From: Azadirachta indica
Lineage: Eukaryota; Streptophyta; Magnoliopsida; Sapindales; Meliaceae
NCBI GenBank assembly: GCA_022749755.1
Contig: CM040451.1
Location: 14,273,871-14,337,870 of the forward strand
Direction: 5' to 3'
DNA: 64,000 bases
Shown here: piece after piece, positions 35,838 through 47,100 of the stretch
Layout: each line of letters starts with the position of its first letter
How positions within the stretch are numbered: the first letter of the stretch is position 1
Notes under the pieces: generated by a model
Told to the model about the DNA's origin: nothing
The model's database searches: none
The model's input: only the letters and a program-made list of their open reading frames with translations
Position numbers and translations under genes: made by a program

Positions 35838-36670
35838 ATGTAGAAGAACTTTTGACTGCTTATAGCACAAAAGAAGTGAACTCAAGATGACAGCAAGAGA
35901 ATGGTAGGATTCGGACATCTTAGTTATCTTTTACCTTGGTAGTTATCAATTAGTCTCTGTATTCTCTTTAGTCTTTATAGAACTTTATTGTAGTATTATT
36001 GTCCGTTTACTTGCTGTCGATATGGTTTTATTGGTCCAACAAAGCTGTCAATTTTAACATTCCTTAACGAGTTAATTCTTTCTCGTTGCTGTTAAATTAG
36101 ATGGTGGGAGAAGGAATTCAACCCGTTATTTTATTTAATCTCTCCGAAAGAAAATTTTACAGGGCCGAGCAAATATTATTAAATTTGCCGTAGCACTTGC
36201 TTTAGAACAAGATCTGGAATTTTCTGATAGCGTAGAATTGCATAATGAAGACACATTAAACCGAAGTTTGAATCTTTTAGAATCAGAATTTGATGTTTAA
36301 TTACATACCCACATTACAAATTATCATTTGACAGACATTTCCCATGTCATAAGTTAAATTTAAAAATTAAGTTCATGTCATCCATTCATCCACTATGGCA
36401 ATAAACCCTCCAAAAACAAAATCACTGGCAACACAAAACAAGCAACAGAAACAACAATATTCTATTTCATGGATGGTGAAAGAAGACTAAATTCAATCAT
36501 TATATATGTATTATGCATACAGATCTATGAACTGAAAATATTACACATCCCTTGATCAGCATCATCATCATCATAAGAACAAAACTTCGGATTGGAAAAA
36601 CGATAGGAATTCTCCCATCATTATCGACCCAATCCCCGTTATCGACAAGCATGCTGTAATTTCTCTTCTC
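35838..36670. other. intergenic region between convergent trihelix and OSR-like genes
   Basis: Presumed 3' UTRs of two convergent genes; it includes a short (CAT)n tract near 36558-36575. No coding potential was recognised. Confidence 0.55.
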
Positions 36671-36847
36671 TCAATTAGAAGCAAAAGAGAGATAGACAAA
36701 AATGGCGATCAAAACTGCGGGGAAGATGAGAAGAATGTAAAAAGGAGGAGGTCCCAATGAACCCATAATTAAAGGACCCAAAAAAATTACAGCAACAACA
36801 ATCAGCATCAGCCAAATTGAAGCAGAAGCGCACCCAAATGCTTCCAT
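36671..36847 (-). CDS. small two-helix membrane protein, OSR/ARGOS-like (tentative)
   Basis: The ATG at 36847 opens a 58-aa frame with an N-terminal MEAFGCASAS, a first hydrophobic helix (IWLMLIVVAVIFLGPLI), a short turn MGSLGPPPF, and a second helix (YILLIFPAVLIAIFVYLSF) ending ASN. Two helices joined by a Pro-rich turn, with a C-terminal hydrophobic run ending in a short polar tail, is the layout of the plant OSR domain (ARGOS, ARL, OSR1), ER-membrane proteins that promote organ growth and reduce ethylene sensitivity. The Pro run is shorter here than in ARGOS, so membership is tentative. The frame is open upstream to 37027, but those residues (MAEDMSNEV onward) look like translated leader, and a TATATATAG lies at about 36911-36919 on the coding strand. 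It is divergent from LEC1-LIKE. Confidence 0.6.
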   Translation of the reverse strand: MEAFGCASASIWLMLIVVAVIFLGPLIMGSLGPPPFYILLIFPAVLIAIFVYLSFASN

Positions 36848-37708
36848 CTTCAATCTCTCTGCAATCTGTGTGTGTTTACAAACATTTGGGAAATTAACGA
36901 AGACATGAAAATATATATAGAGGAAAAAGAGAGTTTGTGAGCATGGTGCCGATTGGTGAAGGGTACAACTGTTGGGAGAAACCATGCATGCAATTCTCAT
37001 TACTTCATTCGACATGTCTTCTGCCAAAAGACATGTCTCTTGTTTTCTTTTTCTTTCTCAATTTTCTCTCTGGTTTCTCTCTTCCTTCCCCAACCCCTCC
37101 ATAAAAAAAAAAAAAATTACCCCACATAATGCTGACTAACAACGTAATGTTAACTACATATAATTTTGAAATTATTTAAATCTCATCATCAATTTATAAT
37201 AGCAAGTATTGGACTAAAAATATGGTATGATATGATATAATATGAATTGTTACATCAAAAAGCTAATACAATTTCCACACTTCTGTTACATATTTTATAT
37301 ATCAATTTCTAACACTTGACATGATGGGGCAAAGCAAAGGAGACGTGAAAGAAAAAAAAAGTAGTAGCCCACGGAGTGAAATGCAAGCGTTAGAAATTTG
37401 ATAGAGCAATTTACTGAAGATTTCTCTCTTCAGTCTTCATAAGTATATTGAAGATGCGGCAGCTTAGTGTCTAGAGCAGCTTAGGTAATTACTGTCTTCC
37501 TCGTTCACATCGCCCTGATTTGCCACGTGGTTCAACTTTTTGGCTACTATATATACTCACTCTTGCCAAGTATTTTCCACTTTGTGGTTGTTGTTCTCTT
37601 TCAAGATATACCAGAATTGTATATTTTCATTTCATCTTCTTAAGATTTTCTCAGGAAAGTATACAATTCTTGACCAGGAAGAGAAGAGAGCTAGAGTTCA
37701 GTTTGAAG
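36848..37708. promoter_or_regulatory. divergent promoter region of OSR-like and LEC1-LIKE genes
   Basis: The region contains a minus-strand TATATATAG near 36911-36919 for the OSR-like gene and a plus-strand TATATATAC near 37549-37557 followed by a CT-rich leader for LEC1-LIKE (ATG at 37709). The middle is AT-rich without coding potential. Confidence 0.5.
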
Positions 37709-39533
37709 ATGGAAAGTGGAGGCTTCCATGGCTACCGCCAGCTCCCCCATTCAAGCTCTGGTAATGTATATATAATATTATGAACAAACCATTCTAGCTC
37801 AGTTTTCACATTTTAATTAGCTGATTTCTCGAAGATTTTGTGTGAGCTTTTGCTTTCTAAGGGAATAATTCCCATTTCCTATCTCTTGCATGCAAATGGA
37901 TATCGAAACAGTTTAATGTTTCTTTACACAAGTAGTATTATTTATTTAGTTCAATCTTCATATCTTCTCCTTGGTTTTGTGGAGTTCCGATAACATTTCT
38001 TCACTTATTACTTGCTCGGATCTTTTTCTCACCTTCTCACAAGCTATCTGCTCTACAAAACTAACATGCACACGCATACATATGGTTGTATAGGAGAAAA
38101 AAAAATAACATATACCTTTTCACGCTTTCTTTGCCTGATATATTAAGCCTGCAGACATATTCTTGCTCTCTCAGGTTCTCTAGCTAGCTCTTATATATTA
38201 TCAGGTTGTCTTTCTTTATTCTTTATTTTTCTCTGTTAACTTCAAAACTGATGAGTGTTTTCTGCATATGCGGTCAAAGATATGGTAGCAGCTAGTAATA
38301 GGTGATGAAATTGTAAACACACTCAACAGAGGATTTTGTACAAGTGGCATGTATCTTGCATGTGTAAAACAAGTGGCATCCATGCATTCTCTGCACCCAC
38401 TTTACGATTTCTGTCCTTAATCTCTCCATATGTACTATACTTGTTGGCTTCTTTCTATATGTTTAATTTCTTATCACTAGCTTGGCTTTTTAAATTTCTT
38501 TCAAGACTGTAAATTTGAACACATGTCTAATCTAAAATTGGTATGGTTCTGTTGAACTGTTTTCTATATATATATATGGGTTATTTAGTTCAAGATCAAC
38601 AGTCCTTGGCCTAGCTAGCTACTTCTTCTCTTGAAGCTTTCATGTGGATTCACACAAGAGAACAGGATCTGGCTGAGGCCACTTTGTTTGTTTTGTCTTC
38701 TGTTTTCTCAGTACCATTGCAACAGAGAGCTTTAACATTTTATCATGTTCTTCAGATATGTATTTCGCGGAGAAAAAGAATACAGAAAACCTCTTAAATG
38801 AATTAGTCTATAACACTGAAATTAATGGTCTCCATCTTTTACATACATACATACATATATATATAAATATATATATGTGTGTATATATATATATATATAA
38901 ATATATCTTGCAGGGCTGAAACTAACAGAGATGAACATGAGGTTGCCCGAGATGAATCATCAAACCAACAACAACAACATTAGCCACGCGACTTCTGATC
39001 AAGAAAATGAATGCACAGTTCGTGAACAAGACCGGTTCATGCCAATTGCTAACGTGATCAGAATCATGCGCAAGATCCTTCCTCCGCATGCAAAAATCTC
39101 CGATGACGCCAAGGAAACAATTCAAGAATGTGTATCCGAATACATCAGCTTCATAACCGGGGAAGCCAACGAACGTTGTCAACGTGAGCAACGCAAGACT
39201 ATAACAGCAGAAGATGTTCTTTGGGCAATGAGCAAGCTAGGTTTCGACGACTACATTGAGCCACTGACTGTATACCTCCATAGGTACCGTGAAATGGAAG
39301 GCGAACGAGGGTCAATGAGAGGGGAGCCGCTCGTGAAGAGGCCGGTGGAGTTTCGGACATTGGGTGTAGCTGCATTTGCTCCGGCCGCGGCATTTCATAT
39401 GGGGCATCAGTTTTTTGGAGCAGCTGGGAGTATGGGAAGTTACTTCAAGGACGCAGCAAACAATATTGCAGGTTCTTCCCAAGCGCCAGCAGCTGCTGTT
39501 GCTAATGGTGAAACTTATGCTCAGCATAAATGA
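37709..39533 (+). CDS. L1L: LEC1-LIKE, NF-Y subunit B (NF-YB6 type)
   Basis: Two exons, 37709-37760 and 38914-39533, joined in phase 1, give 223 aa. The short first exon encodes [18 protein letters not shown], which strongly resembles the N-terminus of Arabidopsis L1L (MERGAFHGYRKL, from memory) and is missed if only the long frame from 38931 is used. The B domain (about residues 52-146) reads [20 protein letters not shown], then [40 protein letters not shown] and [15 protein letters not shown]. The Asp in KISDDAKE is the LEC1-class residue (Asp55 of LEC1) needed for embryo function; other NF-YBs have Lys there. LVKRPVEF after the domain also matches L1L. The protein is expected to act with NF-YC in seed maturation and embryo development. 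Intron 1 is 1153 bases and carries RY motifs. The syntenic locus is AT5G47670, from memory. Confidence 0.94.
37887..38386. promoter_or_regulatory. RY (CATGCA) elements in LEC1-LIKE intron 1
   Basis: TGCATGCA at 37887-37894 contains the RY core CATGCA on both strands, and CATGCA occurs again at 38381-38386. RY cores are bound by B3 factors (ABI3, FUS3, LEC2 and the VAL repressors). Occupancy here is inference. Confidence 0.4.
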
Positions 39534-39824
39534 GCTGAAAATGACGTGGAAATTAGTGCTGCAGTACCAGCTAACCTGTTGATCATCATGTTATGTTGTG
39601 ACAATAACGTTGGAAGAGAGGGTTGGCGGTTTTTTACAGTTTTTTGTTCGTTTTCTGTAATGAAAGAACTGAAAGTTCTTGTTTGCTGTTTCAAGTGTTT
39701 TATTTTCTTGCTGTTAAACATGGCTTGATGTTTTATCTAGTGTTTTCCCATAAGACTTGAATTACAAGCACCAACTAACTGGAAAAAATGTGACCTTGAG
39801 TAACTAGCACTAACTAAAATAAAG
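39534..39824. other. LEC1-LIKE 3' UTR and spacer before tRNA-Thr
   Basis: No additional feature beyond the presumed 3' UTR. The tRNA is read toward it and a TTTT pol III terminator on the minus strand lies just past the tRNA 3' end. Confidence 0.5.
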
Positions 39825-39896
39825 AGCTCCCAGCGAGGATCGAACTCGCGACCTTTCGCTTACGAAGCGAACGCACTACCACTATGCTATGGAAGC
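39825..39896 (-). tRNA. trnT-CGU: tRNA-Thr (anticodon CGT)
   Basis: The minus strand folds into a complete 72-base cloverleaf without CCA. The acceptor stem GCTTCCA pairs with TGGGAGC (one T-G wobble), the D stem is GCA/TGC around AGTGGTAG, and the anticodon stem TTCGC/GCGAA encloses loop TTCGTAA with anticodon CGT. The T arm GCGAG-TTCGATC-CTCGC holds the internal B box. A TTTT pol III terminator follows within about 10 bases. No intron. It reads Thr codon ACG. Confidence 0.95.
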
Positions 39897-40125
39897 GACA
39901 CGTTATTAGCCTGGAATAGCGCATTTTATTGTTTTAATGTTATTGTGCTCATCACATTCACAACCAACGCACCATGAATGTCACAATATGGAATCAAAAC
40001 AATCATTTCCATTATTTGATTTTCCAGTCCTTACAAACACAGACATGGTTAAAATATGCCTGAACTTTTCAAAAATTTAACTTAATATCAAAATGCACCA
40101 AAATTTTTTCAGTCAGTGAAATCTT

Positions 40126-42079
40126 TTAGCTATCAGAAGCAACTTCGATACACTGCTTTTTTCTCCCCGATTCATTGTCTTTCTCCTTGCAATCTTCCTC
40201 ATCTTCCTCTTCTCCTTGATGTTCTTCTAAATCAGCTTCACATCTCTTCCTTTGAGGAATTACTTGAAAGAAAGAAGCCTTCCAATCCCTTGTTTCCAGG
40301 AACTTCAGGATTATCTCTATAACTTGGTTCACAGTCAGAACCTGCATTCAGAGCAGCAACGTGCAAAGAATTATTAAAGATTTTTTTAATGTTAAGAGGG
40401 CTAAAAGGCAATGATTTGTGTGAATTAATTAGAAAAGGTTCTTCCATGGCAGGTCAAAAAACAAGTGACTGTGCAATTCTAATGACACAAACTTCGACAA
40501 AAAAACGGAAGTTCCCTCCTGGCTTCAAAGCACCAAATGAAGCTTATAAAAAAACTTTTAAATGGGGACGCACTCACCAAGTAATCCATGGAACCAAATA
40601 TTAAAATCTTGCCACATAAACATTCACTGTAAATTTGACCGATCGGATAACTGATATAGAAAATGTAAATATACATGGCATGGTTTCTTGGACGATGCAC
40701 ACGAGTTTTCCCATATAGGACTTCCTCAGTGAGGCCATATATGTTATTTTCAGCCAAAAACACAATAAAGTTTGAATTACAAAAACCAACAATGCAGTTT
40801 ATGTTTAAGTTATATGAATATTCCTCTCCTCTCATGCAGTTTAGTTAGAAGATCAATAACACAACAGTGTTACAGGCCAGAAAAATGAATGTAATACTCC
40901 TAAGAAGACCAATGTGGGAACTCGAGGAATCTAAAGATCAAAGTACAACAATTTGTAGTCTTCGAGGAAATGAAAAATCTAAGACCAAATCTTACCTGAG
41001 AGCTTGACATCTTTAAGTAATTTCCGATTGGAAGTTTTGCTGTTTGAATTCCCTGCTCTTGTGCTTTCTTCATAGTTATACCTTTCCAACGATTTCTATC
41101 CACTAGCCCGCCAACAATATAAAATTTCTTTGGATCAAGATCATCCAGCACATTTTCTGAATCCGCTGTCAGATACACAAGATTCTCCTTTTGTTCTTCC
41201 AATGCTTCAATGTATGATTGATTTTCCTTCTCAATTATCCATTTATCAAATCCCGGAAGCCTCTGCAACTGGCTTTCAATTTCACCCTTGCATCCAGTCA
41301 ACCACAAATGACCTGGCGATGCACATTTTCCATTTACTGCATAACAATACATAATCTGCAGGTTTCATTCACAACAAAGGACACATTATAACATTTTTCC
41401 CAAATTATATACGTAAAATTAGAAAACAAAATTCAGTTCTCGAAAACTTCTTTTCACAAACACTACTAAACACATTTTTTGTTCTTAAAAACAAAACATC
41501 AACTTCAATTTTAAAAATACTTTTCTATTAAAAAAAAAAAGTTTGGAAACGTTAAAAAAAGTCGCCCTAAACGTTATTCAATTTCATATATTTTTTTAAT
41601 ATTCTCGAAGGGAATTCGCTTCTAAAGAGAATCATATAACAGAAAATTGAAACGCCGTGAACAAAAGGTTATACTTGTTGAACGAGGCTGTGAATTTCGG
41701 TAGCAGTCATGAGATGAGAAAATTCTAAATCAATGACGATGTTTTGTCCCTCTTCTTTTGCTTTGTTCAGTAGCTGGATCTTGTTTTCTCTCTCCTCCGA
41801 CCGCTTCTCCATTCTCTCTCTCCTTAGACTTTTCCTCGACTCGATCAACTTTAACCGCTCCTCCTCCGATACATTGGTCAGCTTCTCTTCCCATTCCTTT
41901 CGCTTTCTCTCGGCTTCTCGTTTCTTCTCCTCCTTCATCCGCGCTTTCTTCTCGGCCTTTCTAGCCTCGTATCTCTGTTGCTTCAGCTGTTTCTTCTGCG
42001 CGTTCTTCGAGAGACCGCTTGGCTGTGAATTTATTGGCTCTTCGGACAGGTTCTCGCCATTTTCTTGAGCGCCCTCCAT
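40126..42079 (-). CDS. TRM10: tRNA (guanine9-N1)-methyltransferase, TRM10 family
   Basis: Three minus-strand exons, 41675-42079, 40996-41355 and 40126-40341, all phase 0, give 326 aa. The N-terminal third is a highly charged Lys/Glu/Arg coil ([20 protein letters not shown] onward), typical of Trm10 proteins and implicated in tRNA binding. The SPOUT-class catalytic domain follows: [69 protein letters not shown] and [20 protein letters not shown]. The Asp in GGLVDRNR corresponds to the conserved Trm10 catalytic-site Asp. The enzyme methylates N1 of G9 (in some orthologues A9) of tRNA with S-adenosylmethionine. The acidic tail ([12 protein letters not shown]) is a family-typical low-complexity end. 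It is divergent from PDS5. Confidence 0.93.
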
Positions 42080-44105
42080 TGTTCTTTACTTCGCTTCGCT
42101 GCGTCTTCGAGAAAGAGGGTTTTCTTAGGGTTCAGTTTTCCGACGAACTCGAAATCGACTCAAAATGAAATGGAACGACGTCGTCGTGGAGTTTTCCTAG
42201 AAATGCATGTGGAATAATACCATCCAGGTCCCCAATGTCTTACGTTTTCTAGATAATAACATAATTGGTCCATTTGTAACCAATAGGTCGCTAATCTTGT
42301 GACCCACCCGTATTTTGCACCGACTGAGGTACCCTATAGCTTAACGTTGAAAATTCAACAAATGGTAATTTTTTTTTTCATTCGCAGAGACGGGAACTAT
42401 TTTGTTATGAATGATATTATGTCTTTATTTACGAGAAACCATAACAAAGGGTGCCTAAATGTTATTGTACCAGATAGACTAATACTGTAGATAGTTACTA
42501 TACAGTGCACGTGATTTTGAAGGGTAATGTCGTTATTTAACGTAAGGATGGGGTTATTTCAATGGTCAGGTTGCGTCATGGCCCGAGTTTTCGTACACAA
42601 ACCATATGTCGTCCCACGTTATGATGTTTGCACTAGTACCCCCACTGGTCATTATATTTTTTTATTTTTCAAAACTATTTACTTACTTCTCACTTATGTC
42701 CCCTCATGGCTCATGCTCACATTAACAATATTATTCTCTTTGTTATTGTTTTGGTAACAACCTAGCCCTTATCAAATGTATAATTCAATACAATCTCAAA
42801 GTTAAAGAACATAGTTGTATTTTAATTATTTTTAGATCTAACGTGATATCTATTAGTAGATGTTAGACTATTACATTAATAATGAATAATAAAGTTAACA
42901 TTTATCTAACATATATATATATATGATAATTAATGAAAATCAAGATTTATCAAATATATGATAGTCAATGATAGGTATTATATTAATTGAAATATAAATT
43001 TTGTAAGTATTTTTTTATTTTATATGAAATTATTTGTTAAAATTAAAAATTATATTACTTCATATTTAAAGAAAACTTCAAAGTTGTCTCTTAATCACAT
43101 AAATATTTTATTTTATAAATTTTTTAAAAATTTTTTCTTAAGATTTTTAAAAAGTTATCACCAAATCTTTTCTAAATTTTTTTCTAGATATTTATCATAT
43201 TTCATAAAATCTATACTTTTTTTATGTTAAACAAAAATATAAAATAAATTATCTACTTTTTCAAATTATAGGACTCTACTTATAATTAGATAGAATCTTA
43301 AAATAAATAAAAAAATTTATCTACACTCAAGTAGAACAGACTTAATCATAGTACGACAATATGATAATATTTAATTATAAACATACTTCCAAATTATTTC
43401 AATTTTTAATCCATTTACAACCAACAATTTTTCTTAAAAACAAAACTATTTCAATTGCATCTTTCAATATAATTATATTAAGTGTATGAATATGTTTATT
43501 GTTTCAATTTTCCAACAATTTTTTTAAAAATAAAACTATTTCAACTAATCATTCAATATAATTATATCAACTGTATGAAAATTTTATATTGTTTAAAATT
43601 TTATTATAATTAAAAAACTTATTTTATATTTCATTATATACAATAAAAATTTATTAAAAATGACCTCGGGTAAATTGACTGGCACGTTAGCTTATAATAA
43701 CTGTTGCATTAACTATAAGCCCCGATAATTATTCTTATAAATGATTGTGACGAAGATATATGAAAACTTGATTAATGTTCACTTAATGTGGTCCAAGGAG
43801 GACTAAAACGAAAACAGTCAATAACAGAAAAATAAATTGTAAATAATATATAATCGAGAGGCACACATGAAAAACGGAGATATAAAATTAAACAATAGGA
43901 GAAGATTTCGCTTGCATTTAGAGCTCATTTCGTGTTGTTGTTCAAAAACGCTCCTCCCCTGACCTGAGAGAAAACAAAAACAAAGAAAACACACCAAGGC
44001 ACACGAGACGAAACCCTCCTCCTCTTCTTCTTCTTCGATGTGAGAGGATTTGTTCAGTTTTCAGCTATCAATTAAACGACGGCGCCGTTTTGTTGAACCA
44101 GAAGA
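42080..44105. promoter_or_regulatory. divergent promoter region of TRM10 and PDS5
   Basis: The 2 kb interval is AT-rich in the middle and contains a tandem duplication at 43421-43600. Near each gene lies a similar palindromic element: AACGACGTCGTCGT at 42174-42187 (about 95 bases upstream of the TRM10 ATG) and AAACGACGGCGCCGTTTT at about 44074-44091 (about 15 bases before the PDS5 ATG, probably in its leader). No coding potential is credible; the frame at 43024-43230 translates AT-rich repeats. Confidence 0.5.
43421..43600. repeat. 91-bp tandem duplication, two diverged copies
   Basis: Copies start at 43421 and 43512. Shared landmarks are CCAACAATTTTT, AAAACTATTTCAA, TTCAATATAATTATAT, TGTATGAA and TATTGTTT in the same order, with about 15-20 percent divergence by eye. 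Confidence 0.8.
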
Positions 44106-47100
44106 ATGGCTGAAGAGCTCGGTCAGCAGCTGAGAGAACTTGGATCGAGGCTCGAGACTCCTCCTTCCACCAAAGACGCTCTTGTTAAGCTGTTGAAGGT
44201 TCGCATTTTTGATTTCTTTGAAGGAATTGTTTATTTTTTAAAAATTTTTGGTAAATTTGTTCTTTCCTTGGGTAATTCAGCTGGCTAGAGTGAACTGGCC
44301 AGTTATTTGGTTTATTTATTTATTTTTTGGTTAATTTAGTTTCTGTTTGGCTGCGCCGAGAGTAGTTGAGAATGAACGGAAATTGAGGAATTATTGAGTT
44401 TGGTGTTGTTGTTAACTGAAAAAAGGTTAAGTCTTTTGCTTTAGGGTTATTTGAGTGGGAAGGTATATGGGAAGGTATGGATTCTTATGTATCAATTTGT
44501 CAGCTGTGTAAGTGAGAAGTAGAGTTTATTGTCAATTTGTTCAAATTCAAGGGTTGAATTTAATAATTTGATGGTAATTTGAGGAAATTGTCAAATTAGG
44601 GTTGTTTCACTGGCTTGCCTTGACACTTGTTGATTTAAGAGAGGTGCTGGTTATTTTCGTGCTGGGAAAATTGAGGAAACTAAATGGAATTAAGATTTTT
44701 TTTTTTTACTGACCTCAGTTTCAGTTGGTTATTCTCTAAGTATTAGATAACATATTTTGAGGTCAAAGACCATAATTTTGATGGAAATTTGGGTATTATT
44801 GGTTAAATTAAGAATAATTCCATTACTGTTATCAACTGGGTGGCTGGGCTAATTAGCGGGTTCCGTGATTGAAAGAATTAGAAGTTAGCCAAGAGTTCAG
44901 TACCTGAGGTTCATTTGTGTGCCTGGTTAGCCTTATAATGTTGCTTGGGCCAGAGTATTGTAATCGCTACTAAGTTTCCCGCTGCCCTTGAGCTTTTAAC
45001 TTATCCAGTGAGACACATGTCAGTTATGGTTTCTTTGTGGCCTGGACTTTCAGGGGAAATGTGAGATCTTGTCTGCTGCATATGTGAATTGTAGTATAGA
45101 GCTTCATTGTGTTTAAAATTATCTGATAATTGACATTGAGTTGAACAACTGTTGATTACTTGTTTCCAGTATTTCGTTAGTCTATGTGTCAATCATTACT
45201 ACTCTGCTCAGTTACCGTCTCTCTTTAATTTCATGCTTTTATTCATGACGATATATGTTTTATTGGACTGTAATTGCTAAAAGTCAAATTAGTGTACCTT
45301 TATTCATATGTGACAATAGAATGTAACCATGATACTCATCAGTTGGATGCCCAAACCCATGAAATTATTTTTATCTATGCAATGTCAGTATTCTACTCTT
45401 TTACGTGATCATGTTGCATTATCTTATTCTCGACCTGCAGCAAGCGGCAACGTGTCTTTCAGAATTAGACCAATCACCACCAGCTTTGATGTTAGAGGCT
45501 ATGCAGCCTTTTCTGGATGCAATTGTCAAGCCGGTATTGCTGAAGCATCTAGATAAAGATGTCAGGCTTCTAGTAGCAACATGTATTTGTGAAATAACCA
45601 GAATTACTGCACCTGAAGCTCCCTACAGTGATGATGTTCTCAAGGTGCATTTCTCGTACCAAGGTTAATTGGTTAAAAGAATTGATTAATTTATATTAAA
45701 AGTACTGATAACTTTGTGATTTAATTCCTGTCTAATTGGCATGGGATCTGGCAGGATATTTTTCAGTTAATTGTGGGCACTTTTAGTGGGTTAAAGGATA
45801 CCAGTGGTCCATCATTTGGAAGGAGAGTTGTCATTCTTGAGACTCTTGCAAGATATAAGTCATGTCTTGTGATGTTGGATATAGAATGTTATGATCTGGT
45901 GAATGAAATGTTCAGTACATTCTTTGCTGTTGCCAGGTTTGTTTTATGCCATTATTTATTTAGTATTATCATAATTTGGTTTGTGAAAAGTGCTTATTTT
46001 CTAAATACCTTTTGCTGACTCTTCTAATTTAGTCAATCCATATTAGCTTTTTCCCTAAAAAATACACTCTTGCAATTTAGTAATTCCTGTGCTGGAATCT
46101 TCCTGTATGCAGTAATGATCATCCAGAAAGTGTTCTGTCCTCAATGGAAACAATTATGATTGTGCTTTTGCAAGAAAGCGAGGAAATTCGAGAAGATCTT
46201 TTAGTTGTTATATTGTCTGCACTAGGTCGAAAGAGAAGTGTAAGTATTTCATCTATTTACCACCTTATGAAAATGACTATGCTGCTGTTTTCACTGTGGA
46301 ATCCACTATATCTCTTCTTACATTTTACTAAAGTGTTTGTCCTATTACTTTGAAAGGAACTGATTTCCGGTACTTATAATGCCAGGATACTGCAAGGAGG
46401 CTGGCTATGAATGTTATAGAGATCTGTGCTGGAAAGCTCGAAGTGGAAATAAAACAGTTCCTTGTGTCATTATTGTCAGGTGATAGCAGGCCAGGAAACA
46501 ATCAAATGGACTACCATGAAATAATTTATGATGTTTACCGTTGTGCTCCTCAAATCTTGTCTGGAGTTGTGCCACACCTCACTGGAGAATTGTTGGTAAT
46601 TGCAAATTTTCTGGTTACTTTTCTGACAGAATTTTCTTTTACTTATTTTGTTAAAGATTCAATTAGATTCTTATATTATGACCAAAATATGAGCTTAAGA
46701 TAATCACATGATGATCAGTGTCTTACCATACGCGTTTCAACATCTGCAGACTGATCAGTTAGACACTCGTTTAAAAGCAGTGGGATTAGTTGGAGATCTA
46801 TTTGCTCTGCCTGGGTCTGCTAACACCGAAGCATTTCAGCCAGTCTTTTCAGAGTTTTTGAAAAGGTTGACTGATAGAGTAGTTGCAGTTCGTATGTCTG
46901 TCCTTGAGCATGTCAAGAACTGCCTGCTGTCAGATCCTTCCAGAGTTGAAGCTCCTCAAATTCTGGGTAAGTGCGTTCATTTGTTCACAAAATAATGCAA
47001 GTTCTGCTCTGCTAATTTTCTTGTGGTCCAACATGTCTAGCTGCCCTCTGTGACCGGCTATTGGACTATGATGAAAATGTTCGAAAGCAAGTAGTTGCTG

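Noticed and set aside
41733..42068. Plus-strand 111-aa Ser/Phe-rich frame
   Set aside because: It is antisense to the Lys/Glu coil of TRM10 exon 1; the composition is the expected complement of AAG/GAG codons.
43024..43230. 68-aa Lys/Phe/Leu-rich frame
   Set aside because: It is in an extreme AT-rich repeat area and its composition only reflects base content.
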